The notes under the pieces are model-generated. The model saw nothing but the letters and a program-made list of their open reading frames with translations. It had not been told where the DNA came from and made no database searches. 64,000 nucleotides of DNA, from NCBI RefSeq assembly GCF_030272615.1, contig NW_026729154.1, forward strand, positions 62,001-126,000. Direction: 5' to 3'. Made by a program: the position numbers and the translations under genes. The stretch is from Cryptomeria japonica (Eukaryota; Streptophyta; Pinopsida; Cupressales; Cupressaceae). Of this stretch, positions 51,955 to 64,000 are shown piece after piece. Positions within the stretch are counted from its first letter, which is position 1, and the number at the start of each line of letters is the position of its first letter.

Positions 51955-54900
51955 AGGCAATACTGATATTTTAACACGAGTATAAATCGACATGAACAAG
52001 TATTGTTAGCAACTGTATTAATCTATTTCATTTTCTTGACTTTTAATGATTCACATGTACTCTTCGTCGTTTTTGTTTGTTATGGAGATAAGGTGGGGCT
52101 TTCTATCCGGAGTGGCAACCAAGTAAACGATTCGCCCGATGAATACACCATCTTTTCCATTGTCATTAAAATCCATGAAATGTAAACCTATTTTGGTATA
52201 CCAACCACTGCTCATATTTTTGTTATTGGGAATTTTTGAGTTACTGGGTTCACATCCGTTCGTTCCAGACTGGTCTAAGCCTCCACTCCCGGTCTTCGAA
52301 GCAACATCGTTTACCCATGCGGGACTACGAAACTTTAACTCCTTTTAGCTTCTAGGATCACATGAAATGATTGCATGATTAGAATTTCAGTAAACATAAA
52401 TCAAACGAGACCACTCCTAAAAACACTCTGATGTTTTCTCAATCTTCATTTATGATTGTCATATCTACATGATGCCAATCAACTTCAAGCATCCGATCTT
52501 GCTCATGGATGTGACGATATAGCTCCTATATATATTTTTAGCTCATTGTTAATCACACACCACACCCTAATTTCCCAATGGAAATTACTGAGCCCCGTTT
52601 TGGAGGTTGGTCTAATCCTCATTCATTTGAATTAGGTCCTATATTTGTGCATGTGTGGTCCCTTCATTGGAAAACCATAGTTATGTTAATAAGTGATTTG
52701 AGAGTGTTTGTTTTCGCATATAGATTTCCCTTGTGTTTCTCCCATGCCTGCGACATTCAGTCTAACCTCCTCACCCAAAGTTATGATTCCTAGGCTACCT
52801 TCTATGTTAGTAATTTGAATACACATGTAATTAGTGTTTATATGTCACAAATTAAATTTACTATAATGTTCAATGTTCATGTTTGTGGGTGTGCCATGAG
52901 GTCTTGTTTTGTGAGTAACAAGTCAGAATCAGGGCCAAGTGGCTAAATAAATTGGTTTGCAATCGATTTCATTCTCCTCATTTTTCACATATTAGTCGAT
53001 CTAGTTGTGATCAATGTTAATCATAATATACATTCAAAGCCCTTATCCTAACCCATCTCATGTTCTAGTGAGATAGGGATTTAATAAATAAAAAATGATA
53101 ATTGAAAAAGATTCTAGTGTATTATATGTTGTCACACAACCAGTGTTTCTTTTGTATCAATACATGTGGCTAGAGCAGATGATTAAAAATGCAATTATAA
53201 TACTTCTATGAGTCTTGACATAAAATAATGGAGATATACAACTACAAAAATGTGCATTATTAAATCTTTACTATACTAATATAAAGTGCATCCATTCATT
53301 TACAATTTATATGTTCAATTCTCTATAACACTAAAAAAAATTACTATACCTTAGAATTGGTTTAGTGACCAATTATTTAAATGAACTACTAGTTCATATA
53401 GATATATCATTAGATCTATCATTTATTAGCGTTTAGCAACTCTTGGGAGACTTGGTACTAGGAAATTGTTAAATATTCAAGGAAAATTGTGATGTCCCAC
53501 TCACAATTAACTATTATTTAACAGTCACATTCAAAAAATTGTGAAAAACGTTTTAGTAATTTCATTCATCACTCCTATAGGTCTAGCATGAAATGAAGTG
53601 AGGAAACCTAGAAAATATATTGCAAATAGAATCTAGATATTGTCTTAAGTTTATCATGATCTATGATAGTAACCACAAAAATAATTAGGGAAAAAAAACC
53701 CATTTCATTCATTTTTACTTCTTAAATATACGTCATTTTGGCTAAAATATATACCTTTGTGGCACTTGCAAAATTAAATTTGGTGATTGTAGGGGCTTAT
53801 CAACCACTAATGGAATCACGAGCATTGCAAAAGGATAGGCGACATTTATTAGAGATATTTAGCATGCTATTATTCATTATATCTCTTTCTATAATTAAAA
53901 TAATTATTTTAGCTACGCTTACTTGATATGTTAGATCTTTTTTCCTATTATGAACCATGTCATATTGTTGGCACAATAGTGAGCTTTTGAAATATGGACC
54001 ACACTTTTGAATGGTTTGAAAACTCATACACCTTGTAATTCTTTTGCCTATGCATCTTTATTTGATTTTAAATGGTGATTCAAAGTGTTTCAAAGCCTAC
54101 ATGAAATCGATAATACCTATTCACATCATCTTCAGTTTAGAGCATTTCCCCTCACAGAATCATGTTGAGGATTTATAAGGTTCTTAAACCTTCATATTGT
54201 CCAAAACCAATACTTGCTTTTTTCTCTCTTTCATGTCAAATATTTTGTAAACATTTTAACTTGATGCATGAGACACTTCTTCATTGTTTGTGTTTGCATA
54301 TTGAGAGTATTGAGGTAAACATCCCTTAAAGTAGGTGGATGGACGAAATCCTGACAAGTTGATAAGCATATAGGAAAGTTAAACTCCTAGAAGGAAGCAT
54401 GGGGACCGAGGGAATCTTAAAAGTCCAACTTTAAAAGTTATTAAAAGGGCCTTTGAATATTTTAGAGGATTGAGGAAGGTATGAAGGGAAGGCCAAGTCT
54501 AAAGGTTGAAGAAATAGACTTAGAAAATGTTCAGAGGACAAGGGATTAGGATATCAATTTTAACAGGTAAATGGTATTTGGGATGGGAATGTCCAATGGT
54601 CCAACTTGAAAGACTCAATTTTTTTTAAAGGTGATGTATTAGGAGGTTAGGATTGACGAGAAAGATGTGACATAAACTGAAACTTTGAAACTATATGAAT
54701 TTGGCAAACATAGAAAACACCGAGGAAATCAAGTAGAGAGCTCTCATACTTAAATTTTATGGAAATTTGATATTTTTTAATATATGAGGGGATTAAAAAT
54801 AACTACAATAAGTTATAAATCATAAATTAATACCCACATAGATGTTTCTTAGATTGATTACAAGTAATGGGTCAAATAGGGTTAAACATACAAAAGGGAG

Positions 54901-56734
54901 GGGACTCAAGAAGTATTGTGGGATCACCCGTGAAGAGGGACAAGAACAAGAAGAGGAACAAGACACAAAAGGAAAGGAACGACAAAAATCTAAGTAAAAT
55001 TAGAAGAAGAAGGTCAATGAGAAGGAGAAGGAAAAGTAGAAGAAAGGCAATAAGAAGAGGAAAAATTACATGAAATTAAAATATCTAATACAAATATAGT
55101 GTGGTATTAATAGTAGGTCAAATAAGAGTATATCACAGAAGATAACATAAAACATTTTGAAGAATAAGTATCTGATCATTATACCTATTTCATTATTACA
55201 ATATATTACCCTTTTACATGAATATTGTGACAAAATATGTAGCTTGATAATTCTTCTTGCCAAAGAGCTTCCTTATTTTTGGCGCTAAATTTTTTTTTGA
55301 TTTTATGGTACTTGAATATTCATGTCAAACACTATATTTTTTTGTTGGGCACTGGGGTCACCATTCGTATTTTCCTTGTTGACCTTGGTGGCCTCTACAA
55401 TATCCCTTTTTAAAGTAATTAATGCATTTAATACACTGCATGAGTTCTATGAACACAAATTTCTAAGTTAGTTTAGTGCACTTGTTCCCTTGAGTTGAGT
55501 AGTCCTACAAAGTGGGGGAAAAATTTAGTGTCGTAAACTACACCTAGTGCATTAATGACACTTATGCAATAGGCTCGGTGTGTTTATAATAAAAAATAAT
55601 AATCAAGATACTATCATTCCAGCATCATGGATTTTAAAGATGAAGCATTAGCAACCCCTAATCCAAATGTGGGATTGATTTGGTCAAATGGGAGAGTGGT
55701 GAGCATACATGTATGTAGCGCACAAACGTCCCGAAATGATTTTAGATTTAAATTGGATATATTCTACATCGAGCCTCTTTTGATGCATGTCCCTTCTTTT
55801 GGGCACATTCAAAATGGCTATTCCCACTCATTTTGAGCAGAAAAACTCTTCTTTCTCTTTCATTTTGCAACATTCACACTCTCGGATATCTATCTCTCAC
55901 ACTAGTAATAAAACTCTACCAAAATCTGCACTCATGAAAATAAAAAACAATTATTATCTTGCTTACAATCGTGCCATTATTTCAAGAGAGGGGTCTTTCC
56001 TATGTAATGTTTTCCTTTCTCTCTTATCTCTTGTATGTATTTTTTTTCAATATAACATCATGTCACTAGTCTCTAAATGTATTTATTATCTATTTGAATT
56101 AATCAAATTAACATTTTATCTCAAATAATAGTGGGTTTCCTCCATTAAGAAGAGTTTGTTTCTATTGCACAATCTAATCTTTTATTTTATCCAATCTATG
56201 TATCTAGTTGTCTATGGAGGTATAAACATAGAAACAGGGGTTTGAATAAGGCAAACCCCTATACAACCCCAACATGTTGCCCTATATGAGTGTGTGTTGG
56301 TGATGAATAGTTTCATAGTGCATGAGATTCTTTTTGGTGTGACTTTTGGTGCTTTTCTATTTTTTGTTTCTACATATGACACCGCAATGTGTAGATGTCC
56401 CTCTGGCACATTGGTATCCAAGGCTAAGGCTTCACCAGTTCATGGGTAAAGTATGCATTTATAGAGATTTCTTTTTCTATAATCAAAATATTTTGACTAT
56501 TTGATATTCCTTTCTTATGTAGTATTTTATGTTTATAGACATAGTTTAGTTTGTTTCCTTTCTTCCATATCAATCTTCTTGGCTCACGAGAGTGAAAATT
56601 AAGTGATGTATCGAAGGTTGGTTTCCTACACAAGATATTTTCATCTCAATGGTAGTAAATACTCTCCTCTACACTCTCTTTTTTAAACATGATAAATATC
56701 TAAGAGCATTTGAAGAAGATTCCGAAGTACAATG

Positions 56735-57145
56735 GAGGCTTCATACATTCAATAAATTCCTTAATCTAGCAATTCCTTTTCATTTAAACCTCCTTCAAAA
56801 TTTGAAGGATTAAATTGTAGCTTCAAATTAATCCAGGTGATGGCCTTGATGAATATCTCCTCTCTTTGATCAAGCCTGAGTTGATTCACATTATCTCCCC
56901 CTTCAACAGTATACTCTTTGACATTTTCATTGACGTCCTCTATATGGGCTCCTCTTCTCTGAGACATCTCCAATGTGTCCATTTTCCATATTAAACCTCT
57001 AACTATGTCTGTAATATCGAGCTCAAAGCCTCTTTGTCTTCTTCCTCTTCAACCCTTGTTTCTATATGTCATATTGGCTACCTATAGGTCTTCTTCTTGA
57101 CACAAATGAACTTCCTCTAATCCTACTTGATGCATGCCAACTTAC
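56735..57145 (-). mobile_element. Ty3/gypsy-type gag fragment, unit 3 (fossil)
   Basis: Copy of the same gag scrap in unit 3, again with the same translation over the recognisable part. Confidence 0.5.
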
Positions 57146-59448
57146 TAAACAGAATTTCAAATTGGGTATGGTTTATTATTAAGGAAAAAATGGTTTTGAA
57201 GGGATCTGAAAACCCTGAGTACAAAGAGCTGCAAATAGAAAACACATAGCCAAACAACAACACAAAAATTACCTAGAATACAGAACCCTAAAATAGTAGG
57301 CCAACAAAAGAAAATATAAAACCTAACACAAATTCTTCAGGGCTTTAGCAAACTCAACTTTCATTTGTTCCATATTTTGGGTAATGTTCATCAGATCTTG
57401 CAATTCTATGTTTGCTTTAGCTCCCTAGCGTTCTTGAGATGTCCATGGGTTTGAGATGATGGACCTACACTATCATCCTTATTCTAGTTACTCTTCTCGA
57501 CTAGGTTGATATTAATTGAAATGTTGCCCCCAAACTTCAAAGCCTACATAGTCTACCACTGATTCACAAAAGTTTTATCCCCTTCTACATTGCTGTGAAT
57601 GGTTTTAAGGCTCATGCTAATAGATTAGTGAGGTTATAATTAATTCTCTTCATCTTGGCTTCAATAGCCCAAGTCTACCTTCATAGTCTTCAAGTGAGCA
57701 ACATATTTGGTCATGTTTTCTAAGATAGAGAGCATTTTGTCTTTTTCCTCATAAGAGATCACATTGTCAACAGGATCCCTAAACGAATATCGACCATCAC
57801 CTTGCTCCAAAATAACCACTTTTCTTTTAATGGATTGGATGTTGATATTAACTTGATTGATTTCTAAAAAAGGCTCTTAGGAAATCCTAAACTAGTCTAC
57901 TATGGCATCCCTATTAATACCCAAAAAATAGCTAGATTCCCAGGGTCACTTCCAAGGAAAGGGGACTATTTTTAAAGATCCCTAGGAAAGGGAGGATTAT
58001 TAATTCTCTCTTGATTAGCATAATTAAAAGATCAAGGGGAAGGGGAACTCCCAAGAAGCCTTCTCCTCCACCCATCACATTCTCCCTTTCGCCCAAAAAA
58101 TTCTCCCCTTCCAAATTTTGGTTCTTGTCAACCTCCTCAGCATCTAACTCCTCATCAAGTCATCTAGGAGAATCATGCATGTAAAATTATTTAATTTAAC
58201 AAATCTTTCTTTTTATACTGAATTTAATGAGATTCTCTTTTTCTTCTCCTCTGACACATTATTCTTGTTTTACTTTGAGGAAGTTTCATCCTTTGTTTGC
58301 TAGTCCTCATCCTCTGAATCATCATCACATTCCCCTATATTTCTCTACATACCCTCCTTTGACACCTATTCACCGAGTGCAAAGGGGGATAACCTTGATA
58401 TTTTCACTTAGAGGAAAATGGGAGGGCATTGAATTGTTCCATAATTAGAAGGATCGAGCCCTCATGAAGATTAGGGTTTCTTTGCTTCTTATTATGTTCT
58501 TTAATATTGGCTTCCAAGGATGATAAGAGATAGAATGGAAACAAACGAAGAACTTATTTCTAAAGTGTTTAAGCCGAGAAAAATGACCACCATAGATTTT
58601 GGTAAACCACCCATCTAAGGTAAAATATTGTATAAGGACCTTAGCCACACCCACCCAAAGGGGTTTAAGGGTGTCTACTTGGTAAGAAATGTTTGAATTG
58701 TTGACAAGATTCAACCCCTCTCCATATTTTAGAAAGGTTTTCACCATGGACTCAGAAGATTTTGCCCTTGAAATTGTTTGTTCCTTCCATAGGCAGCCCA
58801 ATAAGCTCCACAATCAACTCCTTTGTGAAATATGAGCTTTTATTGTCATTTCAAAAAAATAAAGTGCATCCATTATCTACCAAAAATCTTTGTTACCTTT
58901 GGATCAAAGCCATGAGGATTCTCTAAAAAGGGTGTAACCCCACATTAAGTAAAAATCCACAAATTTTTCTCTTTTATGTGCATTTCGTCAGAGGAAATGC
59001 GCTCCTATTGATGTCTCTCCTCCTATTATGGATCCCACATATAAAATAAAAAAGAAATGCCTACCCCAACAACAGTCATAATCAAAGCCCTAAAAACCCC
59101 ACCATGAATGTCATCAGAGGAAATGGACTCCTATTGATGTATGTCCCCCGCCATGATGGAGCCCACACATAAAATAACAAAGAAATGCCTACCCCACAAT
59201 TGACCACCCAACAACATAGTCTCAATTGAAGCCCTTAAAAGCGCTATTTGAAATAAGGAAATCTAAAAACCAAGAAACTGGGTACTAATATCACCCACAA
59301 TCCAACTGGAAATAGTTAGCTAGTGAGCACCAAGGGGGAAAAATACCTAACTATCATCATTAAAACATATCAAATAATGAAGAAAGGATAGGTTGAAAAA
59401 TATAATCACCCACATAGACAAAAACAAGTTAACCAAGGTGGTTAATAT

Positions 59449-60273
59449 TGTTAAATATCCAGGCAACTGAGAGGGGCTTGAATTAGTTGAAAAACATAAA
59501 TCAATTTCATGTAACCCTTTTGCACATCTGGAGTAACCAATAGAATTAATTAAGATAGATATAGCATGAAAACATAAACATACAACAAATCACACAATGA
59601 ACACTAGATATGATGTGGAAAACCCAGAAAGCGAAAAATCACAGAGAATGTTAGTTCTCAATATAAAATATTGGTTTAGGTGACACCAGTTAAGGTAATT
59701 TTTACAAAGGGTTTCTCATTGTTAGAATACTCACTTCAAGAGGGCTCATTGCCCAGAAAAAAGGTCGACTACTGAAGAAACAAAAAATGAAAAGAAAGAA
59801 TCCACCATTGAATCTCAATCTGAAACACCAGACTACTTCTGGTAGCTCAGTACCAATGCACTCTCACATATTGCCAAAAATCAGATCTTTCCTTTCCAAT
59901 ATCGCATTCAATAGAAATGCGACACTTTTTCTATATAAATTCATTTAGATCTTTCTTTTATATAAATACATATATACATGTATATATGTATATATATATA
60001 CATGTATATATGTATATACATGTATATATATACATGTATATACATGTATATATATACATGTATATACATGTATATATATACATGTATATATATCTACATA
60101 TATACATGTATACATATATACATGTATATATATATGTATATATGTATATATATATATGTATCTATACATGTATATATACATGTATACATGTATACATATA
60201 TCTATACATGTATATATACATTTACACATGTATATATGTATACATGTATACATGTATATATACATGTATAGAT

Positions 60274-60305
<32 letters not shown>

Positions 60306-60846
60306 ATCTATGTATATATATATACATATATATGTATATATATACATATATATGTATATATATACATATATATGTATATATATACATATATATGTATATA
60401 TATACATATATATACATATATATATTGTCTCAGGGAAACATAATCTTCTAAATCGGCCAAGAGAGAGTTCTAAAATAGGTCAACACTAAACCTTATTGTG
60501 GTGGGAAGGAATCAAAAGTAAACCATACCACAATGGAGAACAATTGTCAGATCAAAATGTTACATCCATTATAAATTTTGGACCCGAAACATGACTTACA
60601 CTACACCAAAGCTGCTACACAACCTCAAATTCTAGACTTAATCCAGACCCAAAAATCATTGCCCAATACAATGAAAATAAGAATGGAATCAAGATACACA
60701 TGAATACAATTAATCAACACCATATCTAATAGACAAAAATATCTAGATTGACAGATCAACTCAATTAACCCATGTTGAAACATAACTTCCAGAGTACCAA
60801 AGGTTTCAGGAGTTCATCTTTTGGATCACCAACACCAAGGACATCA
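59449..60846 (-). repeat. Copia 3' LTR, unit 3
   Basis: Counterpart of the unit 1 3' LTR with the longest microsatellite of the three copies. Confidence 0.85.
59957..60426. repeat. AT microsatellite, 470 bp (unit 3)
   Basis: Same tract, the longest of the three. It gained blocks in its right half and lost a few TA pairs in the middle. Confidence 0.95.
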
Positions 60847-63709
60847 AAAATGTTGATTTCACATCCATCTGATAAACCTTGAAATCCTTATAAGCTACAA
60901 AAGCCAAAAGCATCCTAATTTCCTCCATCCGAGCAACCAGGCCATATGTCTCGTCAAAATTAATCTCTTCAATCAAAGTGTAACCTTTACAAACCAATAT
61001 TTCTTTATTTCTCATAACATTTCCAGCTTCATTGAGCTTGTTCTAGAATACCCACTTTGTTCCAATCACATTCTTATATGTCATTTTATTAACTAGTTCC
61101 CATGTTGAATTATTCTCAATTGTGTCCAACTCTTCTATCATTACCTTCATCCAATTCTGATAATTGCAAGCTTCTTCTGTTGTTTTCAATTCAATCTCTA
61201 AAAGTTAACATAACAAAACTTGTTCTTGAGCTGCTTTGCTTCTTGTGATAATTCCTTTGTTTGTATCTCTGAAAAAACGGTCCACTAAATGATTCTTCTA
61301 AACATATCTCAATGTCTTAGATGTAGAAGTTGAAGCTTCCTAATCTTTCTTTTCTTCTTCTCCTTCTTCGATCTTCTCTCCACTTTTTCTGTCGGTCGAT
61401 TCATCAGACTCATAACCTACCAATTTGTCAGACTCTTTAGAAATGTATTCATCAACCTTCGCATTTTCACTTTCAACAATCTTGTTTAGCCTTATATTAC
61501 AACGCTGATATGCTTTCCTCTTTGTTGAATATCCTAGGAATATGCCTTCATCTTCTCTATTGTCAAATTTTCCAAGATTATCTTCATCTCTCCGGATGTA
61601 GCAGTTTCTTCCAAATACCTTAAAATATTTCACTGTCGACTTTCTACCATGTCATAGCTCATAAGATGTATTTCCATGTATTTTCTTATATAAAATTACG
61701 TTAGGATTGTAGACTATAGTATGAAATGCTTCTCTCCAGTAGACTTCTCTGTTGATCACTATTTTGGTTGCATCTTGAATTATTTGGTTCATCCTTTCCA
61801 CTACACCATTCTGTTGCAGTGTTCTAGGGGAAGATGACTATTTTCTAATACCATGTCTCTCACAAAAGTTGTTGAACTCTTCCGAATTAAATTCTCCTCC
61901 TCTATTAGACCTCAAACACTTAATTTTTCTATCAACTTCATTTTCAACTTGAGCCTTAAATATCTTGAATTTCTCTAATGCTTCTAGCTTCTCTCTCAAA
62001 AATGCAAACCATGAAATTCTAGAATAATCATCAATCAACAACATGAAATGCTTCTCACCTTGTATACTTCTTGTTTTGGTCGGACCGCATAGTTTTGTGT
62101 GCACTAAATTCAACAACCTAGTGGACAAGTGCTCTAAATTATTTTGTATTTTCCTTTCATCTACTTCAAAGTTTACATTCTCTACAAATTTTGTTGGTTT
62201 GGTCGAACTCGGTAAATCTCTCACTACACTTGATGAGCTAATCTTCACCAAGTTGTCAAAATTGATATGACATGTCCTTTGGTGCCAGAGTCAGATATCA
62301 TTGATCTAAGATAACAAACAATTGTTTGCATCTCCTTCCAAGAAATACATGTTCCACCAATCTTTTTCCCTGCTACAATAACAATTTCAGATTCTTTCTA
62401 GATCTCACAACCATCATCTTGAAAAACAACGTTGTAACCATTTTCACACATTTGTCCAACACTCAAAATATTAAGATGAAAACCATTAACATAGTAAACA
62501 TTATCAGTATTGTTCTTTCCATCAAAAGAAATAGAACCAATCCCACAATTTGTGTTGTTTGATCATCTCTGAACCTAACAAAACTACCATCGTACTTTTC
62601 AAGTTTCACAAACTTACTTTAGTCATGAGTCATATGATTTCAGCATCCACTATAAATCAATCATTCATTTCTATCTCTTCTAACATGTACAACAGTAGCA
62701 ACCACCTTAGGAATATCAATCTTTGTTACATCTCTTTTTACCAAAACAAGCAATCACCATCTTCATAATTTAAATCATCATCTAAAATACCAACATCATC
62801 TTTGACATAATAGGCTCTCTTATTAAATTTTCCTTTACCTTCTCTAGACCTTTGTCTTGAACCTTTTCCCGAACATCTAGTAGCAATGTGACCAATCTTT
62901 TCACATCTAAAGCATTTAAAAGGTAACATACCTTTGTATTTGTCGGTGTCTCTCTTCAGTTTTCTCACAAAGCTTGCTTTCGTCTCATCTAAAATTTCAT
63001 CTTCTGGATCTTCGTTAGATGCTTTGAAGGTAGACTCGATCTTAGCTTTGTGTTTTCCAAGCTTACCTCTCTCAAATCCTAATAGAGTACCATAAGGCTT
63101 CACTCTTGTAAATTTCTTCCGATCATAGGTTTCTTCATTAGTCAAGATCTTATCATTGTAGCTTTCTGGTAGGGACATTAGAATCTTCTCAATTATGTAT
63201 TCATCCAACAAGCTGACACCAAGTTCTCTGATTTCATTTACCGCACTATCAACCTTATAAAAATCGGTTGTTATATCTTCTCCTTCTTCCATTTTCAAGT
63301 TCTCATATCTGTGATTAGTTTTTATCTTCTTTGATAATTTAACTCTGTCACTTCCTTCATAGATATCTCTCAACTTTTTCCAAACCTCATGAGTAGTATT
63401 CAATGAAATAATCATTGTCAATTCAATCTTTGATAAAGCACTAAACATAGCATACCGTGCCTTTTCATTCACTTCATAAGCTTGAACCTTATCTAGAGTA
63501 CTAAGACCATTTTCCGATTGAATATACTAAGTTTCCACTGCTTTCCAAGTGTTGTATCCCAAAGAGATCAGGTAGCCTCTAATCTTTAATTTCCAAAAAC
63601 TATATTCGGATCCTTCAAAAATAGGAATAGTCAATTTATGTGCCATTGGATCAAGATCTACCTCAAGCAGATAAGCTCTTCTCCAAGTAACCAAATCTCT
63701 GATACCAAT

Positions 63710-64000
63710 AGTTGAATATCCGAGCAACTGATAGGGGGAATGAATTAGATGAAAAAATTAAATCAATTTCTTCTAACCCTTTTGCATATCTATAGTGACC
63801 AATAAAATTATTTAAGAAAAATATAGCATGAACATATAAACATACAATAGATCACACAATGAACACCAGATATAACGTGGAAAACCCAAGAAGGGAAAAA
63901 CCATAGAGAATGTTAGTTCTCAATATAAAACACGGGTTAAGGTGACACGGGTTAAGGTGATTTTTACAAAGGGTGGCTCACTGCTAGGATCCTCACTATG
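63710..64000 (-). repeat. Copia 5' LTR, unit 3 (partial)
   Basis: Only the internal end of this LTR is inside the window. It matches the other two units closely. Confidence 0.85.

Larger units (their letters stand above)
48846..64000. repeat. Tandem unit 3 of a 24.4-kb direct repeat (partial)
   Basis: This third period is cut by the window end inside the right-hand Copia LTR. It is colinear with unit 2 at +24413 until the large microsatellite, which is 38 bp longer here, and at +24451 afterwards. It shares some variants with unit 2 against unit 1, for example the residues at two gag positions, and others with unit 1 against unit 2. The LINE part of the unit lies beyond the window. Confidence 0.97.
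59449..64000 (-). mobile_element. Broken Ty1/copia element (unit 3, cut by window end)
   Basis: Unit 3 copy, with its 3' LTR at 59449-60846 and the beginning of its 5' LTR from 63710 to the window end. Gag, integrase and the start of reverse transcriptase are present as in the other copies. Confidence 0.9.

Overview
The window is part of a plant nuclear genome. It consists of about 2.6 copies of one 24.4-kb unit repeated head to tail in the same orientation. Unit 1 is 1-24432, unit 2 is 24433-48845 and unit 3 starts at 48846 and is cut by the window end. By eye the units differ at only about one base per thousand, plus length changes in two AT microsatellites. The array may continue past both window ends, so its true boundaries are not visible. 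A land plant is certain from the six-exon laccase gene, a Copia element primed by initiator-Met tRNA and an L1-type LINE carrying an RNase H domain. A gymnosperm, probably a conifer, is my inference from the long AT-rich spacers, old nested retroelements and the look of the decayed reading frames; I could not test this.

Layout of one unit, in unit-1 coordinates. 690-2952 (minus) is a complete laccase gene of six exons and 579 residues. A TATA box and overlapping AC elements lie upstream of it, and a miR397-like target site lies in its fifth exon. 3.1-7.9 kb is AT-rich spacer with one unexplained open frame at 3206-3499. 7.9-8.3 kb holds a Ty3/gypsy-type gag scrap. 8.5-10.1 kb holds a decayed unrecognised protein region. 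10604-15800 (minus) is a broken old Copia element whose left LTR contains a roughly 450-bp TATACATG microsatellite. 15801-22290 (minus) is a 5'-truncated LINE, split inside its reverse transcriptase by a 2.8-kb G+T-rich insert of unknown class that itself carries a 1.02-kb tandem duplication. 22.3-24.4 kb is AT-rich spacer with an older diverged duplication of about 0.6 kb.

The only genes that look functional are the three laccase copies. They encode the same protein and share the same proximal promoter and small-RNA site, so if the array is real it is a very recent dosage amplification of one secreted, probably lignin-polymerising, oxidase. The mobile elements are older passengers: they were already nested before the unit was multiplied, because every copy has the same nesting. 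The main caution is that near-identical tandem copies of this length can also be an assembly artefact.
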